Below, piece after piece: positions 14,243 to 22,726 of a DNA stretch of 64,000 nt. Position numbers and translations under genes: made by a program. Numbering within the stretch: position 1 is the first letter of the stretch; every line of letters begins with the position of its first letter. The DNA comes from CAZPRY01 sp964589175 (GTDB lineage: Bacteria; Fidelibacterota; UBA2242), in the NCBI GenBank assembly GCA_964589175.1, contig CAZPRY010000003.1, positions 112,817 to 176,816 on the forward strand, given 5' to 3'. The notes under the pieces were generated by a model, which was not told the origin of the DNA, made no database searches, and worked only from the letters and a program-made list of their open reading frames with translations.

Positions 14243-15202
14243 TTATTGTTGGACGGCCAGCATTGCCAGGCGCCCCGCGCCGATCAGGCCGGCGTTGCTG
14301 CCCAATGCGGAGGCTTCGATAGTGACCTGGTTGATACTGATCGGCTGCGCCCATTTGCGGGCTTCGGCTTCAATCCGGTCCAGAAATTGAATGGCCGGTC
14401 CGAAGACGCCGCCGCCGAAGATGATCTTTTCGGGGTTGAACAGGCTGACGTAATTGGCGACGGCCATGCCCCAGAATTCAATCGCCATATTCAGGACGTC
14501 TTTGGCCAGCGGATCGCCGCTGTCATAGGCGCAAAAGACATCCTTGGCGGTCAGGTCGGCAAGTGCCTTGGAGCGCAACTCGCCGTGGTAGTCGGGCCTG
14601 TTTCCCAGAAATTCACGGGCGACGCGCGCCAGACCTTCGCCCGAGGCATGGTATTCGAAACAGCCGCAGGGGATATATTTTTCCATAAACGGGCGATCCA
14701 GTCCCATCCAGCCGGTGGCCCCGGCAATATCGCCGTGTCCGCGCAGTATCCGGCCGTCGACCAGAATCCCGGCCCCGATGCCGGTACCGACCGCTACAAA
14801 GATGGCATCTTTGCAGCCGCGGGCGGTTCCCAGCCAGGTTTCGCCCAGGATATAGGCCGCCCGGTCGCTGTCGATTTTGATCTCAATCGTGGAGCCGCTG
14901 AGGGCGACGCGCATTTCAGCGAGTAACGGGTAATTGTCCCAACCGGGGATATTCGGCGCCCAGACACAACCCGTTTTCGAATGATATATTCCCGGAATCG
15001 TAATCCCGACGGCGGCAATCGTAAGGCCGCGCTCGGCTGCCGCTTGCAGCAGTTGCTCTATCTGCCGGGTGATCAATTGCCCGACCGCGTTTCCCCCGCG
15101 TTTATCGAGTGTCGCAATGTCCTTCGCTAAAATCTTACCGTTTTCATTAAAAATCGCCGCGGCTGATTTGGTCCCGCCGAGGTCGATGCCAATCACTTCC
15201 AT
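14243..15202 (-). CDS. ROK-family sugar kinase, 319 aa
   Basis: The start follows AAAGAGGATTTTTATA. The phosphate-1 loop IGIDLGGTKSAAAIF begins at residue 4. A second nucleotide motif VGTGIGAGILVDG follows near residue 142. The sugar-binding region G-H-G-D-I-A-G-A-T-G is followed by PCGCFEYHASGEG. ROK kinases normally have C-x-C-G-x2-G-C-x-E there to bind zinc; here two residues and a Cys are missing, so the zinc site is shortened. It would phosphorylate glucose, GlcNAc, GlcN or a related sugar at O6. It is first in the operon and divergent from the deacetylase/GH9 genes. A weak promoter (TTGGAA, 17 bp, TATTTT) lies upstream on the minus strand. Confidence 0.87.
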   Translation of the reverse strand: MEVIGIDLGGTKSAAAIFNENGKILAKDIATLDKRGGNAVGQLITRQIEQLLQAAAERGLTIAAVGITIPGIYHSKTGCVWAPNIPGWDNYPLLAEMRVALSGSTIEIKIDSDRAAYILGETWLGTARGCKDAIFVAVGTGIGAGILVDGRILRGHGDIAGATGWMGLDRPFMEKYIPCGCFEYHASGEGLARVAREFLGNRPDYHGELRSKALADLTAKDVFCAYDSGDPLAKDVLNMAIEFWGMAVANYVSLFNPEKIIFGGGVFGPAIQFLDRIEAEARKWAQPISINQVTIEASALGSNAGLIGAGRLAMLAVQQ

Positions 15203-15397
15203 TATAAAAATCCTCTTTTAATTCTCGGGAAAAATACGAAATAGGGTAACGGATTCCAATTACAAAAACGACCGCATACCGGTTTTCGGCATCGCTCGAT
15301 TCACTTGATTGGTCAGTGAGTGTCCACTGCTTGCGAGAGTGAGGCCATCGGTGTTTATTCGGGGCAGATGCGGTCCTGACCGGGTACGAGAATTCAT

Positions 15398-15426
15398 TTG
15401 ACAAAAGGAATAAAACCGGTTAATAT
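15398..15426 (+). promoter_or_regulatory. Consensus sigma-70 promoter for the deacetylase/GH9 genes
   Basis: Perfect -35 TTGACA (15398-15403), 17-bp spacer, -10 TAATAT (15421-15426). A start near 15433 gives a leader of about 45 nt before the TTG start at 15478. Confidence 0.75.
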
Positions 15427-15477
15427 CGACTGAGGCGAATCGGGAATTGATAATTATCATTTTATAGAGGTGCAACA

Positions 15478-16377
15478 TTGACCAATCGATCCGGACTTTC
15501 TTTATTATATGGAATTGTGATTGCGCTGTTGATGATACCGGCTTGCCGGGAACCACAGAGCGTCCCGCCGCCCTCACGTCTGCTGATTCGCTGTGATGAT
15601 ATCGGCATGTGTCATACTGTGAATCTGGCTGCCGAACAGTTGCTCGAATCGGGACTTCCGGTTTCCATGTCGGTAATGTTTGTGTGTCCCTGGTACCAGG
15701 AAGCCGTGGCAATTTTGAAAGAGCACCCGGAAATATCCGTTGGTGTGCATCTGACTCTGAATGCCGAATGGAAGAATTACCGCTGGGGACCGGTGTCGGG
15801 GGCAAAGGCCGTACCCAGCCTGGTGGACAACTGCGGTTATTTCTTCCCTACCCGGGCGGATTTCCATGCCGCGCAACCTGACCCGCGGGAGGTTGAGAGC
15901 GAACTGCGCGCCCAGATCGAACGCGGACTGGCTTCCGGCCTGCGGATCGATTACGTCGACTACCACATGGGGACGGCGGTCAGTACCCCGGAATTACTCC
16001 AGATTGTGGAAAAGCTGGCCGGTGAATACAAACTGGGTATCTCGCGCGGTTTCGGCGAGCAGGATTTGAAACCCATTTATAGTGTACTTCCTGAAGAGAA
16101 GACCGACAGCCTGCTGGTAATTATCGACCGCATACCCCTCGATCGTCTGAATTTAATGGTTTTTCATATCGGGCAGGAAAATCCGGAGATGGATGCTTTA
16201 ATCGATATGAACGAGGTAGGACTCGCGCAGATGAGCCATCACCGCAACGCCGAATTGCGGGCCTTGCTGTCGCATGGCTTTCATCAAAAAATTCAGGAGA
16301 AAAACGTGCAACTTCTGACCTATCGCGAACTCATCGATGAAGTCGGCCTGGAAAATGTAAAATTGCCGGAAATGTAA
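15478..16377 (+). CDS. ChbG/YdjC-family carbohydrate deacetylase lipoprotein, 299 aa
   Basis: It starts at TTG (15478), chosen because ATAGAGGTGCAACA precedes it and the signal peptide begins there. The lipobox ends at Cys23 (MIPAC). The catalytic domain opens with LLIRCDDIGMCHTVN (Asp40, Asp41), the metal/base motif of YdjC-like deacetylases. GVHLTLNAEW and DYVDYHMG follow, with the metal His residues. ChbG-type enzymes remove an N-acetyl group from diacetylchitobiose-like oligosaccharides. This one is predicted outside the cytoplasm, unlike E. coli ChbG. It is followed after 36 bp by a GH9 gene, so the two probably act on the same oligosaccharide. Confidence 0.85.
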   Translation: MTNRSGLSLLYGIVIALLMIPACREPQSVPPPSRLLIRCDDIGMCHTVNLAAEQLLESGLPVSMSVMFVCPWYQEAVAILKEHPEISVGVHLTLNAEWKNYRWGPVSGAKAVPSLVDNCGYFFPTRADFHAAQPDPREVESELRAQIERGLASGLRIDYVDYHMGTAVSTPELLQIVEKLAGEYKLGISRGFGEQDLKPIYSVLPEEKTDSLLVIIDRIPLDRLNLMVFHIGQENPEMDALIDMNEVGLAQMSHHRNAELRALLSHGFHQKIQEKNVQLLTYRELIDEVGLENVKLPEM

Positions 16378-16413
16378 ACCTGACAGATGCGCTTAACCGG
16401 AAGGGAAACGAAC

Positions 16414-18231
16414 ATGAAGCTGGAGATACGACGAGACTTACAGTTATTCATAATTTTACTTTTTATACTGGGAATCGTCTATGCGAGGGGCCCGCAGCCG
16501 GAAATCTTCATCCGCATCAACCAGGTCGGCTACCTGAGTAATGAACCCAAAATCGCCATCGCGTTCGCAAGGGAAGCGTTCGCCAGGGCGGAATTCGAAA
16601 TCCGGGATGCCGCAACCGGAAAACGGGTTTGGGGCCCGCACAGAGCCGGTAAGTTCGTAGGCGCCTACGGCAATTATGCATTCCACCATCAGTTGGATTT
16701 CAGCGACTTTTCGACACCAGGTCGCTACCTGATCCGGATGAAAGGTACGGAATCCGTGTCCCTGCCATTCAATATCGGCGATGATGTTTATAACGGCTAT
16801 CATGAATCGATCCTTAAATATATTCAACAGCAACGCTGCGGGTACAATCCCTTTCTCGACGAGGTTTGCCACCAGAAGGACGGCCGCACGATGTACGGCC
16901 CCATGCCGGACAGCAGCTATATCGACGTCAGCGGCGGCTGGCACGATGCGGCGGATTACCTGCGCTATCATCTGACTTCGGGCAATACGGTCTGCCGCCT
17001 GCTTTTCTCGTATAGTTCGAACAAGGGGAAATTCGTCGATCATGTGAATGATCTCGGCCAGGCCTTCCCGAACGGCATTCCGGATATTCTGGATGAGGCC
17101 AAATGGGGGCTCGATTGGATGCACAAAATGCACCCTGAAACGGACCAACTCTTTCACCAGGTCGCCGACGACCGCGATCATATCGGCTGGAAGCTGCCGC
17201 ATCTGGATACGGCCGATTACGGCTGGGGACCCGGCAGTTACCGGGTGGCGTACTACGCCAACGGCCAGCCGCAAGGGCTGGGCAGGTATCAGAACACCTC
17301 GACCGGGGTGGCCAACATCGCGGGACGCTTTGCGGCGGCCATGGCGATGGCTTATGACATTTGGAAGAACGATCTGAACAATCCGGTCTATGCGGCGAAA
17401 TGTCTGCAGGCCGCCGAAGAAGTCTATCGGATGGGCTTGAAACAGCCCGGTTGCCAGGAAGGAACACCGCACCTGGCGCCCTATCGCTATTGCGAGAACA
17501 CCTGGGCGGACGATATGGAGTGGGGCGCGGCTGAACTCTACCGTCTGACCGATAACGAGAGCTATCTGAAAGATGCCAAAAGATTCGCCAGACTGATCAA
17601 CACAACTTCGTGGATGGGCGCGGATACGGCCCGCCATTATGAAATGTACCCGTTCATGAACATGGGGCATTATGCACTCTTCCAGGTTGCCGACGAGGCC
17701 TTTCGCGACACGCTGATAACCTATTACCGAGACCAGATCGAAGCGGTCAAAATACGCGCCAGGGAAAATCCCTACTATGTCGGGCATCCCTTCATCTGGT
17801 GTTCGAATAACCTGGCGGCGGCCTTTGTCACCCAGTGTCTCCTGTACGAGCAGATGACCGGCGACACGCAGTACCATTCCCTGATGCAGGCGCATCGCGA
17901 CTGGCTGCTGGGCCGCAATCCCTGGAGCGCGAGCCAGATGGTTGATATTCCAAGAGAGGGCGGCAATCCACCCCAACAGCCGCACTCCTGCATGGTTCGC
18001 TTACTGAATCGCCAGATTACAGGCGGGCTCAACGACGGCCCGGTTTATACCTCGATCTATCGGAGTCTGAAAGGCATTCGTCTGTTTGAGGACGATGAGT
18101 ACGCGGCTTTCCAGTCGGACAAAGTGGTTTATCACGACGATATCGGCGATTATTCAACCAACGAACCGACCCTCGACGGGACGGCCGAGACGTCGTTTTT
18201 CCTGGCCTTTTTCACGTCTCTTAAAAAGTAG
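16414..18231 (+). CDS. GH9 glycoside hydrolase with N-terminal Ig-like domain, 605 aa
   Basis: I use the ATG at 16414 because GGAAGGGAAACGAAC precedes it and a signal-type helix begins there; an upstream ATG (16387) would add nine residues. Residues about 28-120 are the Ig-like domain found before many GH9 enzymes (RINQVGYLSNEPK). The (alpha/alpha)6 barrel has GGWHDAADY (Asp178, Asp181). GRNPW and PHS lie near residues 505-530. A C-terminal DDIGDYSTNE supplies the likely catalytic acid Glu584. Family members are endoglucanases or, in Vibrio-type relatives, exo-beta-glucosaminidases. The adjacent deacetylase makes a chito-oligosaccharide substrate attractive, but cellodextrins are equally possible from sequence alone. 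Confidence 0.88.
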   Translation: MKLEIRRDLQLFIILLFILGIVYARGPQPEIFIRINQVGYLSNEPKIAIAFAREAFARAEFEIRDAATGKRVWGPHRAGKFVGAYGNYAFHHQLDFSDFSTPGRYLIRMKGTESVSLPFNIGDDVYNGYHESILKYIQQQRCGYNPFLDEVCHQKDGRTMYGPMPDSSYIDVSGGWHDAADYLRYHLTSGNTVCRLLFSYSSNKGKFVDHVNDLGQAFPNGIPDILDEAKWGLDWMHKMHPETDQLFHQVADDRDHIGWKLPHLDTADYGWGPGSYRVAYYANGQPQGLGRYQNTSTGVANIAGRFAAAMAMAYDIWKNDLNNPVYAAKCLQAAEEVYRMGLKQPGCQEGTPHLAPYRYCENTWADDMEWGAAELYRLTDNESYLKDAKRFARLINTTSWMGADTARHYEMYPFMNMGHYALFQVADEAFRDTLITYYRDQIEAVKIRARENPYYVGHPFIWCSNNLAAAFVTQCLLYEQMTGDTQYHSLMQAHRDWLLGRNPWSASQMVDIPREGGNPPQQPHSCMVRLLNRQITGGLNDGPVYTSIYRSLKGIRLFEDDEYAAFQSDKVVYHDDIGDYSTNEPTLDGTAETSFFLAFFTSLKK

Positions 18232-18256
18232 AATAGCTTTTCAGTCAGTATATATT

Positions 18257-19117
18257 CTATTTCGGATCGATGTGAATTGTGGCTTCAATGCCCAGTTCCT
18301 TGCATAGAGCCGCCTCGATGAGTTGAATTCGCTGGTGGATTTCCATCAGAACCATATCGCCGGGGAATCGCAGGTGAAAGGAGACCTCCCGATGGGCGCC
18401 GTAGCGATGGAGATGAAAATGATGCAGGCCGTCGGACCGGCCGATAACGCGCCGCACCGCTGCTGTGATCTGTTGCTCCAGTTCCTCATCGACCGGTTCG
18501 CCGAGCATCAGGTTTACCGTGTCTTTGAAAATATCGAAAGCCGCTTTGAGAATTAAAATAGAAACGATCAATCCCAGGATGCCGTCAATCCACCAGATGT
18601 ACTTGCCCAACAGGGCGCCCACTATGATCAGGCCCGATGCGACGGCGTCGCTGCGGTGATGCCAGCCGTCGGCAACCAGCGAGCGCGAATCGATCTTCTT
18701 CCCCGCCCAGAAAGCGAAACGGGCTAGGGCTTCCTTGACCAGTAGCGAAAGTCCAAAGATCAAGACAGCCGTCAGATGGAATTCCACGACCTGGTAATTG
18801 CATAACTGTTCAATGGAATCGAGGATGAATTTGAAACCGACCATTGCCAGTAATGTCGCGATAACCAGCGCGCTGACCCATTCGGTGCGCCCGTGACCGA
18901 AGGGGTGACGCTTATCGGCCGGCTTTTTAGCGATCCAGAAGCCGAATATGACAACGAACGAAGTCAGCGTGTCGGACAACGTGTGCCAGGCGTCGGCGAT
19001 CATTGCCACCGAACCGCTCAAAATTCCAACCCAAAGCTTCAGGCCGAAGAGAATTGTATTGATAAGGACTGATAGCCAGCCTTCGAGATAGCCGTAATTG
19101 ATTTGTTTTTTCTGCAT
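18257..19117 (-). CDS. Cation diffusion facilitator (CDF) metal exporter, 286 aa
   Basis: The start follows ATCGGAGTCTGATC. It has six membrane segments with the paired metal-site motifs DAWHTLSDT (helix 2) and ADGWHHRSDA (helix 5). Between them the conserved HPFGHGRTEW is seen. The cytosolic C-terminal domain (about residues 205-286) has the His-rich stretch HHFHLHRYGAHREVSFHLRF. These features match CDF proteins, which exchange Zn2+, Fe2+, Mn2+ or related cations for protons across the inner membrane. The metal cannot be chosen from sequence alone. It is convergent with the GH9 gene and has no obvious operon partner. Confidence 0.92.
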   Translation of the reverse strand: MQKKQINYGYLEGWLSVLINTILFGLKLWVGILSGSVAMIADAWHTLSDTLTSFVVIFGFWIAKKPADKRHPFGHGRTEWVSALVIATLLAMVGFKFILDSIEQLCNYQVVEFHLTAVLIFGLSLLVKEALARFAFWAGKKIDSRSLVADGWHHRSDAVASGLIIVGALLGKYIWWIDGILGLIVSILILKAAFDIFKDTVNLMLGEPVDEELEQQITAAVRRVIGRSDGLHHFHLHRYGAHREVSFHLRFPGDMVLMEIHQRIQLIEAALCKELGIEATIHIDPK

Positions 19118-19247
19118 GATCAGACTCCGATAAAATAACGGCTCAAGTTACGACAGTGGGTTCTCGTTTGTCAATCTTTAAAGCGAGATGCTCCGGTTTC
19201 GGTGTTAAAGATGCATCGAATAGTAAGTTTTACGGGAGATAGGCAGT

Positions 19248-19793
19248 TCAGGAAATCACATCCGCCAGGGCCGCCTGGATACGGGGATCGTTGCGCGGGT
19301 CTTCCGGATCATCGGACGGCAGACACTGATCGTCGAAGTAATTGCGCTGAATACAGAAAGGAGAAGGTATTCGGAATGTACCGGCTGGGAAGACCGCTTC
19401 CAGTATAATCACCGGGTGCATACAGGCGTTAGAATCAATCCAGGCCTGAAAGTAGCCCCAATAAATGCGCACGCCGTCAGCCGTGATGACAAAGTACTTG
19501 TGGTAAAGATCAGTCCGGTCCGCGACGCGTGCAGCTGTTGCGTCGACGAGGCATATCCGGTGATCGTCCCACCGATACTCCCTGATATCATCGACGGTAA
19601 AAAGTGGTTCAGGTTCAATCACCAGATTTTCCAGGAGTAATGAATCGGCGATGACCTGCCCCGCCGGCAGGGTTGCGATGTAAAAAGCGAATTCCCCTTC
19701 CTGTTCGATTTCCGGAGTGATTTCTTCTTTTTCGCAGGAGATCAGCGTCAAAACGAAAGCAGCGATAATGAGAAAAATTTTGGATTTAAACAT
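19248..19793 (-). CDS. Lipoprotein of unknown function, 181 aa
   Basis: A lipoprotein signal (MFKSKIFLIIAAFVLTLISC) has Cys20 at the lipobox. An acidic stretch follows, then a mixed region with LVIEPEPLFTVDDIREYRWD and DGVRIYWGYFQAW. The C-terminal part contains three Cys and an Asp/Pro/Glu-rich segment (PSDDPEDPRNDP). I recognise no family. The LFTVDDI...YHKYFVITADGVRIY pattern resembles small beta-rich lipoproteins that report or inhibit enzymes. The next gene upstream on the same strand (19823-20476) may be co-transcribed. Confidence 0.75.
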   Translation of the reverse strand: MFKSKIFLIIAAFVLTLISCEKEEITPEIEQEGEFAFYIATLPAGQVIADSLLLENLVIEPEPLFTVDDIREYRWDDHRICLVDATAARVADRTDLYHKYFVITADGVRIYWGYFQAWIDSNACMHPVIILEAVFPAGTFRIPSPFCIQRNYFDDQCLPSDDPEDPRNDPRIQAALADVIS

Positions 19794-19822
19794 TGTGTGC
19801 CTTCCGTGTTAATCGTTCAAAA

Positions 19823-20476
19823 TTAATGCCCGCCCTGCTCCGGCCGGTACAATCCGGTGGCGTTGACGCCCTGAAGACCGGCCTGGTAAGAGCGTTCATC
19901 GAGCGGCGCAAGACAGGCGATCATCTGCGGTGTCAATAGAGAAAAACGGCGAATTTCATCCAGCCGCTGGGCGATGCGTTCCATGGCCTCGTCAGCGGTC
20001 ATCCAATTGAGATGATCGAACGTTATAAGATTCAAGGGCACGGTATAACCGCGCAGCGTCTTTTCGCGTTCTACATTGTAATACTGCTCGAAATAGGACA
20101 TCACCAATTCACGCAGATTGCGATAGATCGGCTCGCGGTAGCGCAAACCGACGAAGTTCGATTTGGCCAGGGCGCCCCAATGACCTTCATTCCTGAACAG
20201 GGCCAGGATGTGGTCGTCGTCCCGGGAGTTGGGGATCATATCCAGCAGCAGGGGCGGATACCCGATCCGCCGCAAAGCCGCCGCGGCGAACACGGCGCCG
20301 TCGAAACAGTGCCCGACCCGCTCCCGAATCACCCGCAACGGACAACGGTAAACGGATTCGGAACTGTAGGGAATTTCATCCAGGAAAGATTGGATTTTGA
20401 GCGGCGACGTCAGGGCTGACATCGTTTGCCGCTCCGTTTCCGTCATTGTCCGGTCGAAAGAATCGATTGCTGCCAT
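19823..20476 (-). CDS. Transglutaminase-like cysteine hydrolase, 217 aa
   Basis: I choose the ATG at 20476 because ATACAGGAGCACC lies directly before it; 36 further in-frame codons upstream look non-coding. The core has VGHCFDGAVFAAAALRRIG with a candidate catalytic Cys at the start of a helix. It is followed by DDDHILALFRNEGHWGALAK, which offers His and Asp. This is the Cys-His-Asp order of transglutaminase/peptidase-like folds. No signal peptide is visible, so a cytoplasmic role is likely. The target is unknown. The lipoprotein gene follows 29 bp downstream on the same strand. Confidence 0.72.
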   Translation of the reverse strand: MAAIDSFDRTMTETERQTMSALTSPLKIQSFLDEIPYSSESVYRCPLRVIRERVGHCFDGAVFAAAALRRIGYPPLLLDMIPNSRDDDHILALFRNEGHWGALAKSNFVGLRYREPIYRNLRELVMSYFEQYYNVEREKTLRGYTVPLNLITFDHLNWMTADEAMERIAQRLDEIRRFSLLTPQMIACLAPLDERSYQAGLQGVNATGLYRPEQGGH

Positions 20477-20962
20477 CGGTGCTCCTGTATATGCGAATTG
20501 AGATAATATAAACAATTTAACGTTGATGATCCAATCCTTGTAAGACCATAATAATTGAGAAGATAATGGAGTATATCGATGCACAAAAATGAGTGACTAA
20601 ATGGGGGAGGTTCATCCCGGAGCGGGAAGGAGTGTTTCGGTCGCTCCGGGATGATTGTAGCGTCGTTGGGCGTGGGTGAGGTACAATTCAATAAAAGCGC
20701 TGGGGGCTGGGTCGGCAGTGAAATTTTCCCCGTAATTTGGCTGAAAGTACACGCTATGGGGCTAAAATGGGGCGTCGACCTGAAACAGGGAAACGCGCTT
20801 GTTTAAAGGGAGTATGTTCAGACGTCGTGTAGCAAATTTACAGTATTTTATACGACGCCGTTTTCGATTGGTTCCAGCGAAATATTCCAGTTGCTGAATC
20901 CTCGCCGGGAAGTAATTCAGCCCGAATGCTATGCAGATAGCAAATGTCGTGTACGGGGGAGT
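20477..20962. other. 486-bp intergenic region with a strong hairpin
   Basis: No gene is seen; a short minus-strand open frame overlaps the start of the transglutaminase-like gene and has no support. The region contains the perfect inverted repeat at 20612-20654. The rest is unremarkable, moderately GC-rich sequence. Confidence 0.65.
20612..20654. repeat. Perfect 13-bp inverted repeat
   Basis: TCATCCCGGAGCG (20612-20624) and CGCTCCGGGATGA (20642-20654) are exact reverse complements around a 17-nt loop. No T-run follows on either strand, so it is not a standard terminator. An operator or a REP-type element are alternatives. Confidence 0.8.
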
Positions 20963-21832
20963 TTATAGTCCGAGCCGGCTGCGGATTTTTTCATGAACCT
21001 TTGCCGGTATTTCAGACTGCTTCGATATAGTCCCGACCGGCTTGGACCACGGATTAAATTCCAGACCCGCACCGACTGAAATCATCCTGTCGGAGCTGAT
21101 TTCCTCGTTCTCGAAGTAAACGTACCCAAAGCCATCCCCGTCAAGATTGGGGGTGGCGCCCTCTTCCGGAAACGGTCCGTTGTATGGAACTACCTCGAAC
21201 CATTCGAGTTCTCCATCCTTCTGAAAACGGCTGCCTTCGAATGTAACGGAATTGGAGGTGACCATGGTATCCTGAGAGTATCCCAGGATAGTCCACTCAT
21301 CCTCTTGCCAGGTGTAATCCAGAAAGACATAATAGAAATCGGCGTTGCTTCCGCTCCAGGAAATCGTCAGTGGAGCGCCGAGCGCAAGTGTGTCTCCCGC
21401 CTGAATAGAGAGTGTTTGGATCGTATCGGGTACGGAGACGGAGCCTTCGAGTTTACCGATATCCGCCGTGACCATGATTTCAAGCGGATTGAATTTCGGT
21501 TCTTCCATCTGGTCCGACCATAATCTTGTATCCATAGAAAAGTGAATAGCGCCCTCAAGGTTATAGAAGTACTTCGAACCGGTGTAACTCTTATTTCCAA
21601 GTCGTACTTCTTCTATCACGGGGTACGGATCGCCCGATATATTGCCGCTGACGTAGGCACTCGGAATGGTGATCACCTCCCAATCGGGTGCTCGACGCCC
21701 CGAATTATAATGCCGGGCAAATAACAGGGCTGAGAGCGATCCCGAATCCTCATTGCCGTTAGAATTCTCACAGGCAAACATAAAGACAAGCGCAACACAT
21801 AGCAGGCTCAAGGCAATTAATCTTTTTTTCAT
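20963..21832 (-). CDS. Lipoprotein with beta-sandwich domain, 289 aa, hypothetical
   Basis: The start follows AACGGAGAATAAGC. The lipobox is at MFAC (Cys21), followed by an Asn/Ser/Glu-rich linker. Residues about 130-200 read like an Ig- or fibronectin-type beta sandwich (LSIQAGDTLALGAPLTISWS then NADFYYVFLDYTW). The remainder is polar and beta-rich. This resembles cell-surface lipoproteins of FCB bacteria with a binding rather than catalytic role. I assign no function. Its neighbour upstream (22096-22671) is a cytoplasmic GNAT, 263 bp away, so co-transcription is doubtful. Confidence 0.78.
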   Translation of the reverse strand: MKKRLIALSLLCVALVFMFACENSNGNEDSGSLSALLFARHYNSGRRAPDWEVITIPSAYVSGNISGDPYPVIEEVRLGNKSYTGSKYFYNLEGAIHFSMDTRLWSDQMEEPKFNPLEIMVTADIGKLEGSVSVPDTIQTLSIQAGDTLALGAPLTISWSGSNADFYYVFLDYTWQEDEWTILGYSQDTMVTSNSVTFEGSRFQKDGELEWFEVVPYNGPFPEEGATPNLDGDGFGYVYFENEEISSDRMISVGAGLEFNPWSKPVGTISKQSEIPAKVHEKIRSRLGL

Positions 21833-22095
21833 GCTTATTCTCCGTTTTGATGGTATTTTTCTCCTCCCAAAAACAGGCGGTACGAACAGAATTTTTAACC
21901 GATCCCGTATCCGCCACTTTCTTTTTCGGAAATCTGCACATAAATGTAAGTCTCAGCGTGAAGAATTCCAAAGAACTTGAAGGTAGTCAGCCTTGGAAAA
22001 ATAGCCGTCGCAGCAATGAGAGTAAAAACATAAAGCATAAACCAAAGGAAGGAAAGAAATGAAAAGGCGGTGATGGAGTGGTCGTCTCGAAGAGG

Positions 22096-22671
22096 TCAGA
22101 GCGGGCAGCGGTAATACTCGAACGTGTAACCGGTATCGTTCCAGTTATCGAATTTTTTGACGACATGGCATTTTTTGGTGAATTTGGCGGAAACGCCTTC
22201 GAGGACGTGTCCGGTTACGAAGCGGAAACCCTTGCGTTTGATGGTGTTTTGAAAGACGCGTTTCAGCATCTTGGACAATCCCAGGTGGCGGAGTTCCTTG
22301 CGCACGATGAAGGCGTAGGTGTAGATCGTATTGCCTTTGCCGAGATTGTCGTCGCAACTGGCCCATTCCTCTTTGGCGAAATTTTCCAGCGGAATTCCAA
22401 CAATGAAACCTTCAATTTCATCTTTGTAGCGTACGATGAAAGGCAGGGTTTTGGGATAGTTGAAATACTTGCTGATGGAGCCGCGATTGAAGCGCACATG
22501 TTCGCCGAAATTGTCCACCAGGGATTCGGAGATTTTAATGATTTTACCGAATTCGGCTTCGCCGAGGTGTTCGATCAGTTCGATCGCGATTCCGTTGGGC
22601 GTAGTCGCCAGAACCCGTTTCTGGGTTTCGGAGAGTTTTACTTCGAAGAGATCGTGGGTCGCTTTGTCCAT
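22096..22671 (-). CDS. GNAT-family N-acetyltransferase, 191 aa
   Basis: The central region IYTYAFIVRKELRHLGLSKM then LKRVF, about residues 117-141, is the GNAT acetyl-CoA site. It has beta4 (TYAFIVRKELR), the loop normally Q/R-x-x-G-x-G/A (here RHLGLSK) and the following helix. FIVRYKDEIEGFIVGIP near residue 78 is the usual beta2-beta3 hairpin. The C-terminus (HVVKKFDNWNDTGYTFEYYR) is typical of the final strands. The acceptor is unknown. The ribosome-binding site is weak and distant (AGGAAAAGAGA). It is the downstream neighbour of the HAD phosphatase gene. Confidence 0.82.
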   Translation of the reverse strand: MDKATHDLFEVKLSETQKRVLATTPNGIAIELIEHLGEAEFGKIIKISESLVDNFGEHVRFNRGSISKYFNYPKTLPFIVRYKDEIEGFIVGIPLENFAKEEWASCDDNLGKGNTIYTYAFIVRKELRHLGLSKMLKRVFQNTIKRKGFRFVTGHVLEGVSAKFTKKCHVVKKFDNWNDTGYTFEYYRCPL

Positions 22672-22726
22672 TGCAATAAAATATCTCTTTTCCTGAAGAT
22701 TGGCAAGCGCGGGCTTGGGAAATTTT

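Noticed and set aside
16456..17985. A 509-codon open frame on the minus strand, antisense to the GH9 gene
   Set aside because: The plus strand encodes a clear GH9 enzyme with catalytic residues. The antisense frame has no family motif and is a by-product of GC-rich codon use.
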